Shown here piece after piece: positions 54,335-64,000 of a stretch of DNA of 64,000 bases (the first letter of the stretch is position 1; each line of letters opens with the position of its first letter). The notes under the pieces are model-generated. The model saw only the letters and a program-made list of their open reading frames with translations. It did not search any database and was not told the DNA's origin. The position numbers and the translations under genes are program-made. The stretch lies in contig NZ_JAHXGQ010000001.1 in assembly GCF_019375475.1 (NCBI RefSeq), forward strand, positions 744,001 through 808,000, written 5' to 3'. The DNA comes from Saccharothrix obliqua (GTDB lineage: Bacteria > Actinomycetota > Actinomycetes > Mycobacteriales > Pseudonocardiaceae).

Positions 54335-57300
54335 CTACTCGAACGCCTTCGTGATCAGTTCGCGCTGCTCGACCTCGTGGACCTTCGACGAGCCGGCCGA
54401 CGGCGCGGCCATCGGGCGGCGCGACACGCGCTTGATCGCGAACCGCTGCGGCAGCAGCTCCGGCAGCGCCAGGCCGAGGAACGGCCACGCGCCCTGGTTG
54501 GCCGGCTCCTCCTGCACCCACCGCAGCTCGGTCGCGTTCGGGTAGCGCTCCAGCGCCTCCGTCAGCTTCCGGGCGGGCACCGGGTAGAGCTGCTCCAGGC
54601 GCACGATCGCGGTGTCCTTGAGGCCCTGCTTCTCCTGCTCGGCGGCCAGCTCGTAGTAGACCTTGCCGCTGCACAGCAGCACGCGCCGGACACCGGCCGG
54701 GTCGGGCCGCGTCGGGTCGTCGATCACCGAGTGGAAGCGCTCCTCGACGAACGGCTCCACCGGCGACGTCGCCGCCTTCAGGCGCAGCATCGACTTCGGG
54801 GTGAACACCACCAGCGGGCGGTTCACGCCGTCCAGCGCGTGCCTGCGCAGCAGGTGGAAGTAGTTCGCCGGCGTGGACGGGATGGCGATGGTCATCGAGC
54901 CCTCCGCGCACAGCTGGAGGAAGCGCTCGATGCGGCCGGACGTGTGGTCCGGGCCCTGGCCCTCGTGGCCGTGCGGCAGCAGCAGCACGACGTCCGAGCG
55001 CTGACCCCACTTCGCCTCACCGGACGAGATGAACTCGTCGATGACCGGCTGCGCGCCGTTGACGAAGTCGCCGAACTGCGCCTCCCACAGCACCAGCGCG
55101 TCGGGGTTCGCCACCGAGTAGCCGTACTCGAAGCCGAGCGCGGCGAACTCGGACAGCACCGAGTCGTACACCATGAACTTGCCCTGCTCGTCGGACAGGT
55201 TCTGGAGCGGCGTGTACTCCTCGGAGCGCTTGCGGTCCACCAGGGTCGCGTGCCGCTGCACGAACGTGCCGCGCCGCGAGTCCTGACCCGCCAGCCGGAC
55301 CGTGCGGCCCTCCATCACCAGCGAGCCGAACGCCAGCAGCTCGGCGAACGCCCAGTCGATGCCGCCCTCGCGCGCCATCTTGACGCGCCGCTCCAGCACC
55401 GGCTTGACGCGCGGGTGCGGCGTGAAGCCCTCCGGCAGGTTGACGTGCGCGTCGGCGATGTGCTCGATCACGGAGCGGTCGATGCCGGTCGGCAGCTTGG
55501 TCGGGACCTGCTGCTCGGCCTCCACCGACGGCGACGCCTTGATCGGGTGCTTCTCCAGCTCGCGCACCTCGTTGAAGACGTGCTCCAGCTGCGACGAGAA
55601 GTCCTGGAGCGCCTTCTCCGCCTCCTCGACGGAGATGTCGCCGCGCCCGATCAGCGACTCGGTGTAGATCTTGCGCACCGAGCGCTTGGTGTCGATCACG
55701 TCGTACATGGCGGGCTGCGTCATCGACGGGTCGTCGCCCTCGTTGTGGCCACGCCGGCGGTAGCAGACCATGTCGATGACGACGTCCTTGTTGAACGTCT
55801 GCCGGTAGTCGACGGCCAGCTTCGCGACCCAGTAGCACGCCTCCGGGTCGTCGCCGTTCACGTGGAACACCGGCGCGCCGATCATCTTGGCCACGTCGGT
55901 CGAATACTTCGAGGACCGCGAGTGCTCCGGCGCGGTGGTGAAGCCGACCTGGTTGTTCACCACGACGTGCACCGTGCCGCCGGTGCGGTAACCACGTACC
56001 AGCGCCAGGTTCAGCGTCTCGGCGACCACGCCCTGACCGGCGAACGCGGCGTCGCCGTGCAGCGCGACCGGCAGCACGGTGAAGCCCTCGCCGCCCTTGT
56101 CCAGCACGTCCTGCTTGGCGCGGACGATGCCCTCCAGCACCGGGTCCACGGCCTCCAGGTGCGACGGGTTCGCGGTCAGCGACACCTTCGTCTCACCGTC
56201 GCCGAACATGCGGAAATACTTGCCCTCGGCGCCGAGGTGGTACTTCACGTCGCCGGAGCCGTGCGCCTGGCCGGGGTCGAGGTTGCCCTCGAACTCGCGG
56301 AAGATCTGCGATATCGGCTTGCCCACGATGTTCGCCAGGACGTTCAGCCGGCCGCGGTGCGGCATACCGATGACGACCTCGTCCAGCTCGTGCTCGGCGG
56401 CCTTGTCCAGCACCGCGTCCAGCAGCGGGATGACCGTCTCGCCGCCTTCCAGCGAGAACCGCTTCTGGCCGACGTACTTGGTCTGGAGGAACGTCTCGAA
56501 CGCCTCGGCCGCGTTCAGCTTGGACAGGATGTACTTCTGCACGGTGGCCGGCGGCTTCTCGTGCGGCACCTCGACCCGCTCCTGGATCCACAGGCGCTCG
56601 GCCGGCTCCAGGATGTGCATGTACTCGACGCCGACCGTGCGGCAGTACGAGTTGCGCAGCACGCCGAGGATGTCCCGCAGCTTCATCCGCTCCTGGCCCG
56701 CGAACCCGCCGACCGGGAACTCCCGGTCCAGGTCCCACAGGGTCAGGCCGTGCGACAGGACGTCCAGGTCCTGGTGGCTGCGCTGGCGGTAGTTCAGCGG
56801 GTCCGTGTCGGCCATCAGGTGACCGCGGGTGCGGAACGCGTCGATCAGCTCGATGACGCGGGCGGTCTTGTCGACCGCGCCCTCGGGGATGTCGGCGACC
56901 CAGCGGATCGGCTCGTACGGCAGCCGCAGCGACGTGAAGACGTCGTCGTAGAAGCCGTCCTCGCCCAGCAGGAGCTGGTGGATGCGCTTGAGGAACTCGC
57001 CGGACTCCGCGCCCTGGATGATGCGGTGGTCGTAGGTCGAGGTCAGCGTGATGATCTTGCTGACGCCCATCTCGACCAGGGCCTGCTCGCTGGTGCCCTG
57101 GAAGTGCGCCGGGTACTCCATCGCGCCGACGCCGATGATCGCGCCCTGACCCGCGGTCAGGCGCGGCACCGAGTGGTTGGTGCCGATGGTGCCCGGGTTG
57201 GTGAGCGAGATGGTGGTGCCGGAGAAGTCCTCGGCGGTCAGCGAGCCGCCGCGCGCCTTGCGGATCAGGTCCTCGTACGCCTGCCAGAACTGCGTGAACG

Positions 57301-58045
57301 TCATGTTCTCGCAGCCCTTGATGGAGGCGACCACCAGCGACCGGGACCCGTCCTTGCCGGGCAGGTCGATCGCGAGGCCGAAGTTCACGTGCTCCGGCGT
57401 CACCACGAACGGCTTGCCGTCGACCTCGGCGAAGTGCCGGTTCAGGTTCGGGAACGCCTGGAGCGCCCGGACCACGGCGTAGCCGATGAGGTGGGTGAAC
57501 GAGACCTTGCCACCACGCGTGCGCTTGAGGTGGTTGTTGATCACGATGCGGTTGTCCGCCAGCAGCTTGGCGGGCACGGCGCGCACGCTGGTCGCGGTCG
57601 GAACGGTGAGCGACAGCTCCATGTTCTTCGCGATCGCGGCGGCGGCGCCGCGCAGCTGCTTCTGCTGGTCGCCGGCGGCGGGCTGCACCGGGGCGGCCTT
57701 CGCGGCCTGCGCGGGGGCGGGCTTGCTCGTGGGCGGCAGCGTCGTGGTCTTCGGCGCGGTCGTCTTCGGCGGGGCGGCCTTCGGCGCGGGCTTCGACGGG
57801 GTCGGCGGCTGCTTGGTGGCCGTCGCGGTGGCCGCCGGCGCGTTGTTCGCCGGCGCGTTGCTCGCGGTCGGGGAGCCGGCCTCCGCCGCGGCGCCGTTGC
57901 CGGACCGCTGCGTCGACTTGTAGTCGGCGAAGAAGTCGTGCCAGGCCGGGTCTACCGACGACGGGTCGGCGAGGAACTGCTCGTACATCTCCTCGACCAG
58001 CCACTCATTGGGGCCGAACTGTGAAGCAGGACTGCTGCTGGACAC
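54335..58045 (-). CDS. kgd: Multifunctional 2-oxoglutarate decarboxylase/dehydrogenase E1-E2 (Kgd)
   Basis: A 1236-residue fusion. Residues 1-45 are the E1 N-segment ([34 protein letters not shown]), then an Ala/Pro linker to about 120, an E2-like acyltransferase domain (about 120-345, with [25 protein letters not shown]) and the thiamine-diphosphate E1 domain (about 380-1236: [55 protein letters not shown]). There is no lipoyl domain, as is normal for the actinobacterial protein, which uses the lipoyl E2 of pyruvate dehydrogenase. It converts 2-oxoglutarate in the TCA cycle and is controlled by GarA elsewhere. Start GTG 58045. Confidence 0.97.
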   Translation of the reverse strand: MSSSSPASQFGPNEWLVEEMYEQFLADPSSVDPAWHDFFADYKSTQRSGNGAAAEAGSPTASNAPANNAPAATATATKQPPTPSKPAPKAAPPKTTAPKTTTLPPTSKPAPAQAAKAAPVQPAAGDQQKQLRGAAAAIAKNMELSLTVPTATSVRAVPAKLLADNRIVINNHLKRTRGGKVSFTHLIGYAVVRALQAFPNLNRHFAEVDGKPFVVTPEHVNFGLAIDLPGKDGSRSLVVASIKGCENMTFTQFWQAYEDLIRKARGGSLTAEDFSGTTISLTNPGTIGTNHSVPRLTAGQGAIIGVGAMEYPAHFQGTSEQALVEMGVSKIITLTSTYDHRIIQGAESGEFLKRIHQLLLGEDGFYDDVFTSLRLPYEPIRWVADIPEGAVDKTARVIELIDAFRTRGHLMADTDPLNYRQRSHQDLDVLSHGLTLWDLDREFPVGGFAGQERMKLRDILGVLRNSYCRTVGVEYMHILEPAERLWIQERVEVPHEKPPATVQKYILSKLNAAEAFETFLQTKYVGQKRFSLEGGETVIPLLDAVLDKAAEHELDEVVIGMPHRGRLNVLANIVGKPISQIFREFEGNLDPGQAHGSGDVKYHLGAEGKYFRMFGDGETKVSLTANPSHLEAVDPVLEGIVRAKQDVLDKGGEGFTVLPVALHGDAAFAGQGVVAETLNLALVRGYRTGGTVHVVVNNQVGFTTAPEHSRSSKYSTDVAKMIGAPVFHVNGDDPEACYWVAKLAVDYRQTFNKDVVIDMVCYRRRGHNEGDDPSMTQPAMYDVIDTKRSVRKIYTESLIGRGDISVEEAEKALQDFSSQLEHVFNEVRELEKHPIKASPSVEAEQQVPTKLPTGIDRSVIEHIADAHVNLPEGFTPHPRVKPVLERRVKMAREGGIDWAFAELLAFGSLVMEGRTVRLAGQDSRRGTFVQRHATLVDRKRSEEYTPLQNLSDEQGKFMVYDSVLSEFAALGFEYGYSVANPDALVLWEAQFGDFVNGAQPVIDEFISSGEAKWGQRSDVVLLLPHGHEGQGPDHTSGRIERFLQLCAEGSMTIAIPSTPANYFHLLRRHALDGVNRPLVVFTPKSMLRLKAATSPVEPFVEERFHSVIDDPTRPDPAGVRRVLLCSGKVYYELAAEQEKQGLKDTAIVRLEQLYPVPARKLTEALERYPNATELRWVQEEPANQGAWPFLGLALPELLPQRFAIKRVSRRPMAAPSAGSSKVHEVEQRELITKAFE

Positions 58046-58373
58046 GGCTGGCGCTCGCCTCTATCCATCTCGCTCTTGGTGTTGACTCACTCATGGTCAG
58101 GCTAGTCCCCCGTCTGGTGCACTTCACACGGAGGAGGGCTCGGGCAACGAGTGCTCCCTCACAGGATCGATCCGGACATCGGTCCCGTTATGGGTGCTTG
58201 AGCTGTTCTTGAGGTGTCGACCCGGGCACGTCCGGCCCGGCCGCGCGCGTCCGGGGCTTCGGCGGGTCGCCCCCGTTGAGTGTGACCGCCCGGGTCGCGG
58301 ACGGCACGTCGAGTGAGAATCCAGGGTGCGGAGGTCCGTACGGACCATCTGTACTGCGTTTTCAACGTTTTGG
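58046..58373. other. Divergent promoter region of kgd and the ArsR gene
   Basis: About 330 bases with no supportable gene. The left part should hold the kgd promoter. The right end merges with the ArsR promoter and operators. Confidence 0.5.
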
Positions 58374-58423
58374 TTGACAAACCTGGCGGTTGAGTCCTAC
58401 GGTTTGTTCAACCGCGCGGTTGA
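58374..58423 (+). promoter_or_regulatory. Promoter and twin operator of the ArsR/SRPBCC operon
   Basis: A perfect -35 box TTGACA (58374-58379) and TACGGT (58398-58403) are 18 bases apart. A perfect 16-bp palindrome TCAACCGCGCGGTTGA (58408-58423) lies at the expected start of transcription, and the same half-site GCGGTTGA recurs at 58386-58393 inside the spacer. The layout suggests autorepression by the ArsR protein encoded 15 bases downstream. Confidence 0.75.
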
Positions 58424-58437
58424 GTGAGGGAGCGGGT

Positions 58438-58797
58438 ATGGAAGACCGGCTTTCGCGGGTGTTCGCGGCGCTGGCGGACCCCATTCGGCGGGACATGGTG
58501 GCCCGGTTGGCCGTCGCGGACGCGACGGTCAACGAGCTGGCCGAGCCCTACGCCGTGACCGTGCAGGCGGTGTCCAAGCACCTGAAGGTGCTGGAGGACG
58601 CCGGGTTGGTCAGTCGGAGCCGGCAGGCCCAGCGGCGGCCGGTGCACCTGGAAGCGGAGGTGTTCGACCTGATGACCAAGTGGATCGAGCGGTACCGGCG
58701 GGAGGCGGAGCAGCGCTACCAGCGCTTGGACGCCGTGCTCGCCGAGATGGACGACAACAACCGGGCGGAAGACCAACAGCGAGGAGCAGCATCATGA
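58438..58797 (+). CDS. ArsR-family transcriptional regulator
   Basis: A 119-residue winged-helix repressor: SRVFAALADPIRRDMVARLAVADATVNELAEPYAVTVQAVSKHLKVLEDAGLVSRSRQAQRRPVHL (5-70) with the recognition helix TVQAVSKHLKVL. It has no Cys metal-site motif (ELCVCD is absent), so it belongs to the non-metal ArsR group usually paired with an SRPBCC protein. ATG 58438 follows gaggg. The stop overlaps the SRPBCC gene (ATGA). Confidence 0.93.
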   Translation: MEDRLSRVFAALADPIRRDMVARLAVADATVNELAEPYAVTVQAVSKHLKVLEDAGLVSRSRQAQRRPVHLEAEVFDLMTKWIERYRREAEQRYQRLDAVLAEMDDNNRAEDQQRGAAS

Positions 58798-59276
58798 GCA
58801 GCACCACCCACCGCGAGGTCGTCATCACGACCGACCCGAACCTGCCGACGATCCAGATCGTCCGCGAGTTCGACGCGCCGCCCGCCGCGGTGTTCCGCGC
58901 CCACGCGGAGCCCGAGCTGGTGAAGCGGTGGCTCGGTCCGCGCGGCTTGACCATGGACATCAAGCACTGGGAAGCGGTGACCGGCGGCGCGTACCGGTAC
59001 TCGCACCGCGACGACAACGGCGAGTACAGGTTCTACGGCTCGTTCCACGAGGTGCGGCCGGGTGAGCGCATCGTGCAGACCTTCACCTTCGAGGGATACC
59101 CGGACGCGGTAGCGCTGGAGACCATCTTCTTCGAGGACCTCGGCGACAACCGCACCCGCCTGCGGAGCCTGACCGTGTTCGACACGATCGAGAACCGGGA
59201 CGGGGCCGTGGCCAGCGGCATGGCCTCGGGCGTGGACGAGGGGTACCAGCAGCTGGACGAGCTGCTCGCCTCCTGA
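58794..59276 (+). CDS. SRPBCC/AHSA1-domain protein
   Basis: A 160-residue START-like fold protein. IQIVREFDAPPAAVFRAHAEPELVKRWLGPRGLTMDIKHWEAVTGGAYRYSHRD (about 18-75) and the C-terminal helix ASGMASGVDEGYQQLDELLA are typical of the AHSA1 (Aha1-like) group. The fold binds hydrophobic ligands; the ligand is unknown. It is coupled to the ArsR regulator, an arrangement common in actinobacteria, where the pair may respond to a small molecule. Confidence 0.9.
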   Translation: MSSTTHREVVITTDPNLPTIQIVREFDAPPAAVFRAHAEPELVKRWLGPRGLTMDIKHWEAVTGGAYRYSHRDDNGEYRFYGSFHEVRPGERIVQTFTFEGYPDAVALETIFFEDLGDNRTRLRSLTVFDTIENRDGAVASGMASGVDEGYQQLDELLAS

Positions 59277-59289
59277 GCACCGGCCGCCC

Positions 59290-59375
59290 GGCGGGTGCCG
59301 GGCCTGCCCGGTGTCCGAGGGCGGGCCGGCCCGGCGGGTGCCGGGTCGGCCCGGTGTCCGGGGGCGGGTCGGCCC
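59290..59375. repeat. Two 43-bp tandem repeats
   Basis: Units 59290-59332 and 59333-59375 differ at only a few positions (first: ggcgggtgccgggcctgccc...; second: ggcgggtgccgggtcggccc...). A partial third copy and further low-complexity sequence run to about 59480. No gene is supportable in 59277-59506. Confidence 0.8.
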
Positions 59376-59506
59376 GGTGTCGGCGGTTCGGGCACCGCCG
59401 GCACCGGCCCGCCTCGCCGGGGGCCGGCCGACCGCCGGCACCGGGTGCGGGGGCGCCGACCTGCCGGGTGGGTGCCCCGCACCGCCGCCCGAGCGGTTCG
59501 CCGGGC

Positions 59507-62500
59507 TCAGTGAGACCCCGTGCTGTGCGACCACAGCCGGGCGTAGCGGCCGTTGGCGGCGAGCAGGTCGGCGTGCGTGCCCTCCTCCACGACCTTCCCC
59601 CCGTCGAGCACGATGATCCGGTCCGCCCGCGCCGCCGTGGCCAGGCGGTGCGCCACCACGAACGTCGTCCGCGCCCCGGCGAGGTGCTCGTTGGCCGCCA
59701 GCACCGCGGACTCCGTCGCGGGGTCCAGCGCGGCCGTCGCCTCGTCCAGCAGGAGCAGCTCCGGCTGCACCAGCTCGGCCCGCGCGAGCGCCACGAGCTG
59801 CCGCTGACCCGCGGACAGCCCCTGCCCGCGCTCGCCGACCTGCTGCCGGAACGCCGCGGGCAGCGCCGCCACCACCGGCAGCGCGCCGACCGCGCGCACC
59901 GCCCGCTCGACCTCGGCCCGCGTCGCACCCGGCCGCCCGTACGCCACGTTCTCGGCCACGTCCCCGCCGAACAGGTGCGCCTCCTGCGGCACGACGCCGA
60001 GCCGCTGCCGGAACGCCGCCAGGTCGTAGTCCCGCACGTCCACGCCGTCCACCAGCACCCGGCCCTCGACCACGTCGTAGAACCGCGCCACCAGCTTGAC
60101 CAGCGTCGACTTGCCCGCGCCGGTCTCGCCGACGAGCGCCACCGTCTCACCCGGCGCGACCCGCAGCGACACGTCCGCCAACGCCGCCCGCTCGACACCG
60201 GGGTACCGGAACGTCACGTGGTCCAGCACCACCTCGCCACGCAGCCGCTCGACCGGCACCGGGTGCTCGGCGGCAGGCACGCTGGTCGGCGTCCGCAGCA
60301 GGTCGCCGATCCGCACCAGGCCGACGCGCGCCTGCTGGTACCCGTCGAACACGCCGGACAACTGGTACAGCGGCGCGAAGAACAGCCCCAGGTACAACAC
60401 GAACGCCAGCAGCACGCCCGGCGACAACGCGCCCTCCGCCACCCGGTACGCGCCCACCACCAGGACGGCCGCCTGCGCCACCCCCGACAGCAGCGCGAGG
60501 AACGGGAAGTACGTCGCGATGTACCGCTGCGCCCGGATGCGGGACCGCCGGTACGCGTCGCTGCGCTCGGCGAACGCCTCGGCCGACCGCGCCTCCCTGG
60601 TGTACGCCTGCGACACGCGCAGCCCCGACACGTTCTCCTGGAGGTCGGCGTTGACCGCGCTGACCCGCTCCCGCGCCTCGGCGTACGCCCGCGACGACAG
60701 CTTCTGGAAAACCACCGTCGCCACCACCAGCACCGGCAGCACGGCCAGCGCCACCAGCGCCAGCGACGGGTCGGTCACCACCAGCGCCACCGCGATGCCG
60801 ACCACGGTCAGCACGCTGATCACGAACGTCGTCAACCCGGTCTGGAGGAAGCTCGACAACGCGTCCACGTCCGTCGTCATCCGGGTCATGATCCGCCCGG
60901 CCATCTCGCGCTCGTAGTAGTCGAGCCCGAGCCGTTGCAGGTGGGCGTAGCTGCGCACGCGCAGCAGGTACAGCAACCGCTCGCCGATCCGCGACGTCAG
61001 CACGGTACCCGCCGCCGCCGACAGCCACCCCGCGCCGACCAGCACCAGCCCGATCGCCGCCGCGAGCCACAGCATCTCCGCCCGCCCGCCGACGACGCCG
61101 TCGTCCACGCCCAGCCGCACCAGGTTCGGCAGCCCCACCGAGAGCGCCGCGTCGACCAGCAGCAACCCGCCGACGCCGAGCATGGCCCACCGCACCGGCC
61201 GCAGCAGGCCGCGCAGCCGGAAGCCGGGGTCGGGCGCGCGCGGGTCCTCGCCACGCAGGTCCGGCACCTCGTGCGCGGGTGGCAGGGCGTGCACGCGGGC
61301 CAGCAGCTCCGGGGTCGGCGGGGTGCCGCCGACGAGCGCGGACGTGCTGCCGCCACCACGTGGTTTCGCGGCCCGCGCCGAGTCGACCGAGCGGTTGGCG
61401 GCCCGCACCGCGATCTCGTCCTCGTCGGTCTCCGGCCACAGGTCGGGCGTCACGCCGTCCGGTCCGGGCTCCAACGCGGCATCGGCCCGGGGGTCGACCT
61501 GCTCGATCGCCTCGCCCGGCCCGGCCAGCAGCTCCCGGTACAACGCGCAGCGCTCGGTCAGCTCGTCGTGCGTGCCCGTGTCGACCACGACACCCGCGTC
61601 GAGCACGGCGATCCGGTCGGCGAGGCTCAACGACGACCGCCGGTGCGCGATCAGGATCGTGGTCCGGGTCGCGGTGACCTCGGCCAGCGTGCGGTGGATC
61701 GCCGCCTCCGTCGCCGGGTCGACGGCGGACGTCGCGTCGTCCAGCACCAGCACCCGCGGGTCGGACAGCAGGGCGCGGGCGAGCGCCACCCGCTGCCGCT
61801 GCCCGCCGGACAGCGTCAGGCCGCGTTCGCCCACCCTGGTGTCGTAACCGTCCGGCAGGGCCGTGATGAACCCGTGCGCCTCGGCGGCCCGCGCCGCCGC
61901 CTCCACCTGCTCGTCGGACGCGTCGGGCAGGCCGTAGGCGATGTTCGCCCGGACCGTGTCCGAGAACAGGAACGCCTCCTCGAACACCACGCCCACGGTG
62001 CGCCGCAGCGATTCCAGCCGCAGTTCGCGCACGTCCACGCCGCCCACCCGGATCGCGCCCGCGTGCACGTCGTAGAACCGGGGCAGCAGCAGGGACACGG
62101 TCGACTTGCCGGAGCCCGCCGTGCCGACGACGGCCAGCGTCTCGCCGGGCGCGACCTTCAACGACACGTCGGACAGCACCGGCTCGCTGCGCGTGTACCC
62201 GAAGGTCACCTGGTCCAGCTCCACCGACACCGGTCCGGCGGGCACGTCCCGCGCGCCTTCCACCACGTCCGGCTGGGAGTCGACCAGCTCGTACACCCGC
62301 TCCACGCCCGCGCGGGCCAGCTGCGCGGTCACCATCAGGCTGGACAGCAGCCGGGTGGGGCCGACCAGGTTCGCCACGTAGGTCGCGAACGCGAGGAACG
62401 TCCCGAGCGACACCTCGCCGCGCAACGCCAGCCACCCGCCGAGCGCCAGCACCGCGACCTGCCCGACGAACGGCAGGGCGTTGAGCGTGGCGGCCGGCCG

Positions 62501-63226
62501 CGACGCGAGCCGGGCGGCGCGCATCCGCTCCGCGAACAACGTCCGCGCCCGCTTCTCCAGCCGCGCGACCTCGCGCGCCTCCTGCCCGAAGCCCTTCACG
62601 ACGCGCACGCCGGTCACGGTCTCCTCGACGTGCTGCGCCACGTCCGCCGCCCGCTGCTGCGCCGACCACGTCGCCGGGAACAGGGTGAGCCTGGTGCGCA
62701 CCGCGACGAACGCCACGGCGGGCACGACCACCAGCGCGATCAGCGTCAGCAGCGGCGACAGCCAGAACATCGCGCCCAGCGCGGCCACCGCGAACACGAC
62801 GGTGCCGAACGCGAGCGGCGTCATCGACAGGAGGCTGTTCACGAGCTGGAGGTCGGTGATCGACCGGGACACCACCTGGCCGGTGCGCAACGCGTCCTGC
62901 TTCGGCCCGTCCAGCCGCTGCACGGCGTGGAACACCGCCTGCCGCAGGTCGTGCTGCACGTCGACGGCGAGCCGCCCGCCCAGGTAACGCCGCAGGAAGG
63001 CGGTGCCGAAGGTCAGCAGCTCCAGGCCGACCAGCACGGCGGCGAGCCACGCCAGGCGGTCGGTGCGGCCCGCCGTGGCGTCGTCCACGGCGACCTTGAC
63101 CAGCAACGGCGACACCGCCTGGAGGCCGACGCCGACGACGGCCGCCAGCACCGAGGTCACCACCAGCGGCCGGTGCTGCCAGCACGCGGAGGCGAGTCGG
63201 CGGATCCAGCCCTGGGTGCGCGTCAC
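59507..63226 (-). CDS. Fused ABC exporter (TMD-NBD-TMD-NBD)
   Basis: A 1239-residue protein made of two half-exporters. TMD1 (about 20-310) is followed by NBD1 (Walker A VVGTAGSGKST about 365, signature LSGGQRQRVAL, Walker B VLVLDDATS). A 90-residue linker leads to TMD2 (about 655-960) and NBD2 (Walker A VGETGAGKST about 1032, signature LSAGQRQLVAL, Walker B LLLDEATAALD). Fused full-size type I exporters handle lipids or drugs; substrate unknown. In actinobacteria the halves are more often separate genes. NBD1 has Asp where the catalytic Glu is expected after Walker B (DDATS), so NBD1 may be a degenerate site. Confidence 0.93.
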   Translation of the reverse strand: MTRTQGWIRRLASACWQHRPLVVTSVLAAVVGVGLQAVSPLLVKVAVDDATAGRTDRLAWLAAVLVGLELLTFGTAFLRRYLGGRLAVDVQHDLRQAVFHAVQRLDGPKQDALRTGQVVSRSITDLQLVNSLLSMTPLAFGTVVFAVAALGAMFWLSPLLTLIALVVVPAVAFVAVRTRLTLFPATWSAQQRAADVAQHVEETVTGVRVVKGFGQEAREVARLEKRARTLFAERMRAARLASRPAATLNALPFVGQVAVLALGGWLALRGEVSLGTFLAFATYVANLVGPTRLLSSLMVTAQLARAGVERVYELVDSQPDVVEGARDVPAGPVSVELDQVTFGYTRSEPVLSDVSLKVAPGETLAVVGTAGSGKSTVSLLLPRFYDVHAGAIRVGGVDVRELRLESLRRTVGVVFEEAFLFSDTVRANIAYGLPDASDEQVEAAARAAEAHGFITALPDGYDTRVGERGLTLSGGQRQRVALARALLSDPRVLVLDDATSAVDPATEAAIHRTLAEVTATRTTILIAHRRSSLSLADRIAVLDAGVVVDTGTHDELTERCALYRELLAGPGEAIEQVDPRADAALEPGPDGVTPDLWPETDEDEIAVRAANRSVDSARAAKPRGGGSTSALVGGTPPTPELLARVHALPPAHEVPDLRGEDPRAPDPGFRLRGLLRPVRWAMLGVGGLLLVDAALSVGLPNLVRLGVDDGVVGGRAEMLWLAAAIGLVLVGAGWLSAAAGTVLTSRIGERLLYLLRVRSYAHLQRLGLDYYEREMAGRIMTRMTTDVDALSSFLQTGLTTFVISVLTVVGIAVALVVTDPSLALVALAVLPVLVVATVVFQKLSSRAYAEARERVSAVNADLQENVSGLRVSQAYTREARSAEAFAERSDAYRRSRIRAQRYIATYFPFLALLSGVAQAAVLVVGAYRVAEGALSPGVLLAFVLYLGLFFAPLYQLSGVFDGYQQARVGLVRIGDLLRTPTSVPAAEHPVPVERLRGEVVLDHVTFRYPGVERAALADVSLRVAPGETVALVGETGAGKSTLVKLVARFYDVVEGRVLVDGVDVRDYDLAAFRQRLGVVPQEAHLFGGDVAENVAYGRPGATRAEVERAVRAVGALPVVAALPAAFRQQVGERGQGLSAGQRQLVALARAELVQPELLLLDEATAALDPATESAVLAANEHLAGARTTFVVAHRLATAARADRIIVLDGGKVVEEGTHADLLAANGRYARLWSHSTGSH

Positions 63227-63273
63227 GCGTCCACATTAGGTCTGCGGACCGACAGGGTCGGGTCGCGAAACGG

Positions 63274-63312
63274 GTGAGGACCGCCTCCCCGCTGCGGGGT
63301 GACGGTCCTCAC
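63274..63312 (-). terminator. Hairpin terminator between the ABC-2 permease and the exporter
   Basis: A 10-bp stem (63274-63283 with 63303-63312) with an inner ccccg/cgggg hairpin, 19 bases past the permease stop on the minus strand. Confidence 0.7.
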
Positions 63313-63330
63313 AGTCCGAAATTCACAAGA

Positions 63331-64000
63331 TCAGGTGATGTCCTTGCGCTGAGTGACGGCCCAGCCACCGAGGAAGAACAACGCCGTCCACGCCAGGAAC
63401 ACCAGACCGCTGAGCCACCAGTCGAACGCGCCCAGCGCGCCCGCGATCGCCCGCAGCACCTCGACCAGGTCGTCCGGCACGACGCCCGCCGTGGACAGGA
63501 ACAGCGACGCCGCGACCGAACCGGTCAGGCCGTTCACCGAGCCGTTCGGCAGGAAGCCGACCAGCTCCGGCAGGCCCTGCGTGCTGACCACGAGCTGGAG
63601 GCCGTTCTCGATCAGCAGCATGTACAGCACCAGGACCACCGTGGTGCCGACCGGGCTGGTCATCAGCGCGCCGACGCCCACGCCGAACATCGTCATCAGC
63701 ACCGAGGCCAGCACGCCGACACCGGCCATGGCCAGCCAGCCCGCGGCGTCCGGCAACGAGGACGAGTCCGAGGTGAGCGCGATGCCGATGGACACCGCCG
63801 CCACGATCGCCAGGCCGTAGATCGCGCCCCACAGCACGTAGACCACGAGCTTCGCGCTCAGCGCCGACACCCGGTTCGGCGCGGTCAGGAACGTGGTGGT
63901 GATCGTCCGGCGGTTGATCTCGGTGGAGATCGCCAGGCCGCCGAAGATCATCGGGAAGATGGTGGCGATGTTGATGCTGCGGGCCATCCCGAACAACGAC
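63331..64000 (-). CDS. ABC-2 type transporter permease (5' end outside the window)
   Basis: The C-terminal 220 or so residues of an ABC-2 permease. GGLAISTEINRRTITTTFLTAPNRVSALSAKLVVYVLWGAIYGLAI is the family's EIxxxTxxxxLxxPxxR-like segment, followed by about five membrane helices and the final WAVTQRKDIT. The frame is open to the right edge, so the true start lies beyond the window; its ATPase partner is probably upstream there. Such systems export lipids, peptides or drugs. Confidence 0.88.
   Translation of the reverse strand, partial: SLFGMARSINIATIFPMIFGGLAISTEINRRTITTTFLTAPNRVSALSAKLVVYVLWGAIYGLAIVAAVSIGIALTSDSSSLPDAAGWLAMAGVGVLASVLMTMFGVGVGALMTSPVGTTVVLVLYMLLIENGLQLVVSTQGLPELVGFLPNGSVNGLTGSVAASLFLSTAGVVPDDLVEVLRAIAGALGAFDWWLSGLVFLAWTALFFLGGWAVTQRKDIT

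Noticed and set aside
59354..63277. 1307-codon plus-strand frame opposite the ABC exporter
   Set aside because: It is the shadow of the exporter gene, which carries intact ABC motifs on the minus strand.

Overview
The window is high-GC (about 72%) actinobacterial chromosome and looks like a member of the Pseudonocardiales, of the Saccharothrix/Actinosynnema/Lentzea kind. Evidence: many GTG and TTG starts, a SigR/RsrA pair, a WhiB1-type regulator, the tiny ribosomal protein bL37, a fused Kgd (2-oxoglutarate decarboxylase/E2), a PdtaS-type sensor kinase, nickel superoxide dismutase with its maturation peptidase, and actinobacterial families such as PF04672 methyltransferases, DUF6104, DUF6912 and DUF5684. 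The genus is inferred from gene content only. I see no rRNA, tRNA, CRISPR array, insertion sequence or prophage.

Layout. 1-5.8 kb: a ComF fragment, the ribosome hibernation factor, an 18-bp minisatellite, secA and a small HAD protein. 6-24.4 kb: mostly housekeeping genes (TrmH-type methyltransferase, APH-like kinase, WS/DGAT acyltransferase, pruA, rsgA-aroA, an SRAP protein, YbaK, sigR-rsrA, bL37, pdtaS, whiB1, a lipid kinase, a methyltransferase, a GNAT protein, a histidine phosphatase). A repeat island lies at 17.2-17.8 kb. 24.9-27.6 kb: a compact lasso-peptide cluster on the minus strand (precursor, cyclase, fused recognition/protease protein). 27.8-38.7 kb: a ROK regulator, an orphan MrcB_N-DUF3883 protein, sodN/sodX, rmlC, malic enzyme, a PAS-GGDEF-EAL protein and a BpsA-like aminopropyltransferase. 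38.8-42.1 kb: an OpuC-type compatible-solute ABC transporter. 42.2-51.9 kb: a histidine-utilisation locus (IclR regulator, hutH, hutU, an M20 amidohydrolase, hutF, hutI) with a flavin-dependent halogenase between hutH and hutU. 52-64 kb: a secreted protein with an O-antigen-ligase-like protein, DUF6104 and kgd, an ArsR/SRPBCC pair, a fused ABC exporter and an ABC-2 permease cut by the window edge.

How the genes work together. The hut enzymes would take histidine to urocanate, imidazolonepropionate, formiminoglutamate and formylglutamate; the M20 enzyme sits where a deformylase is needed. Two identical 16-bp palindromes, one before the IclR gene and one before hutH, are the likely operators. 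In the lasso cluster the precursor carries a PxLxxxGxxxxxT leader and a 16-residue core able to form a 9-residue ring (Gly1-Asp9). SigR has a consensus-like sigmaR promoter in front of it, placed so that a longer SigR isoform could be made. The strongest leads are the lasso cluster, the halogenase inside the hut locus, the twin IclR operators, the orphan DUF3883 protein and the repeat island at 17.2-17.8 kb.
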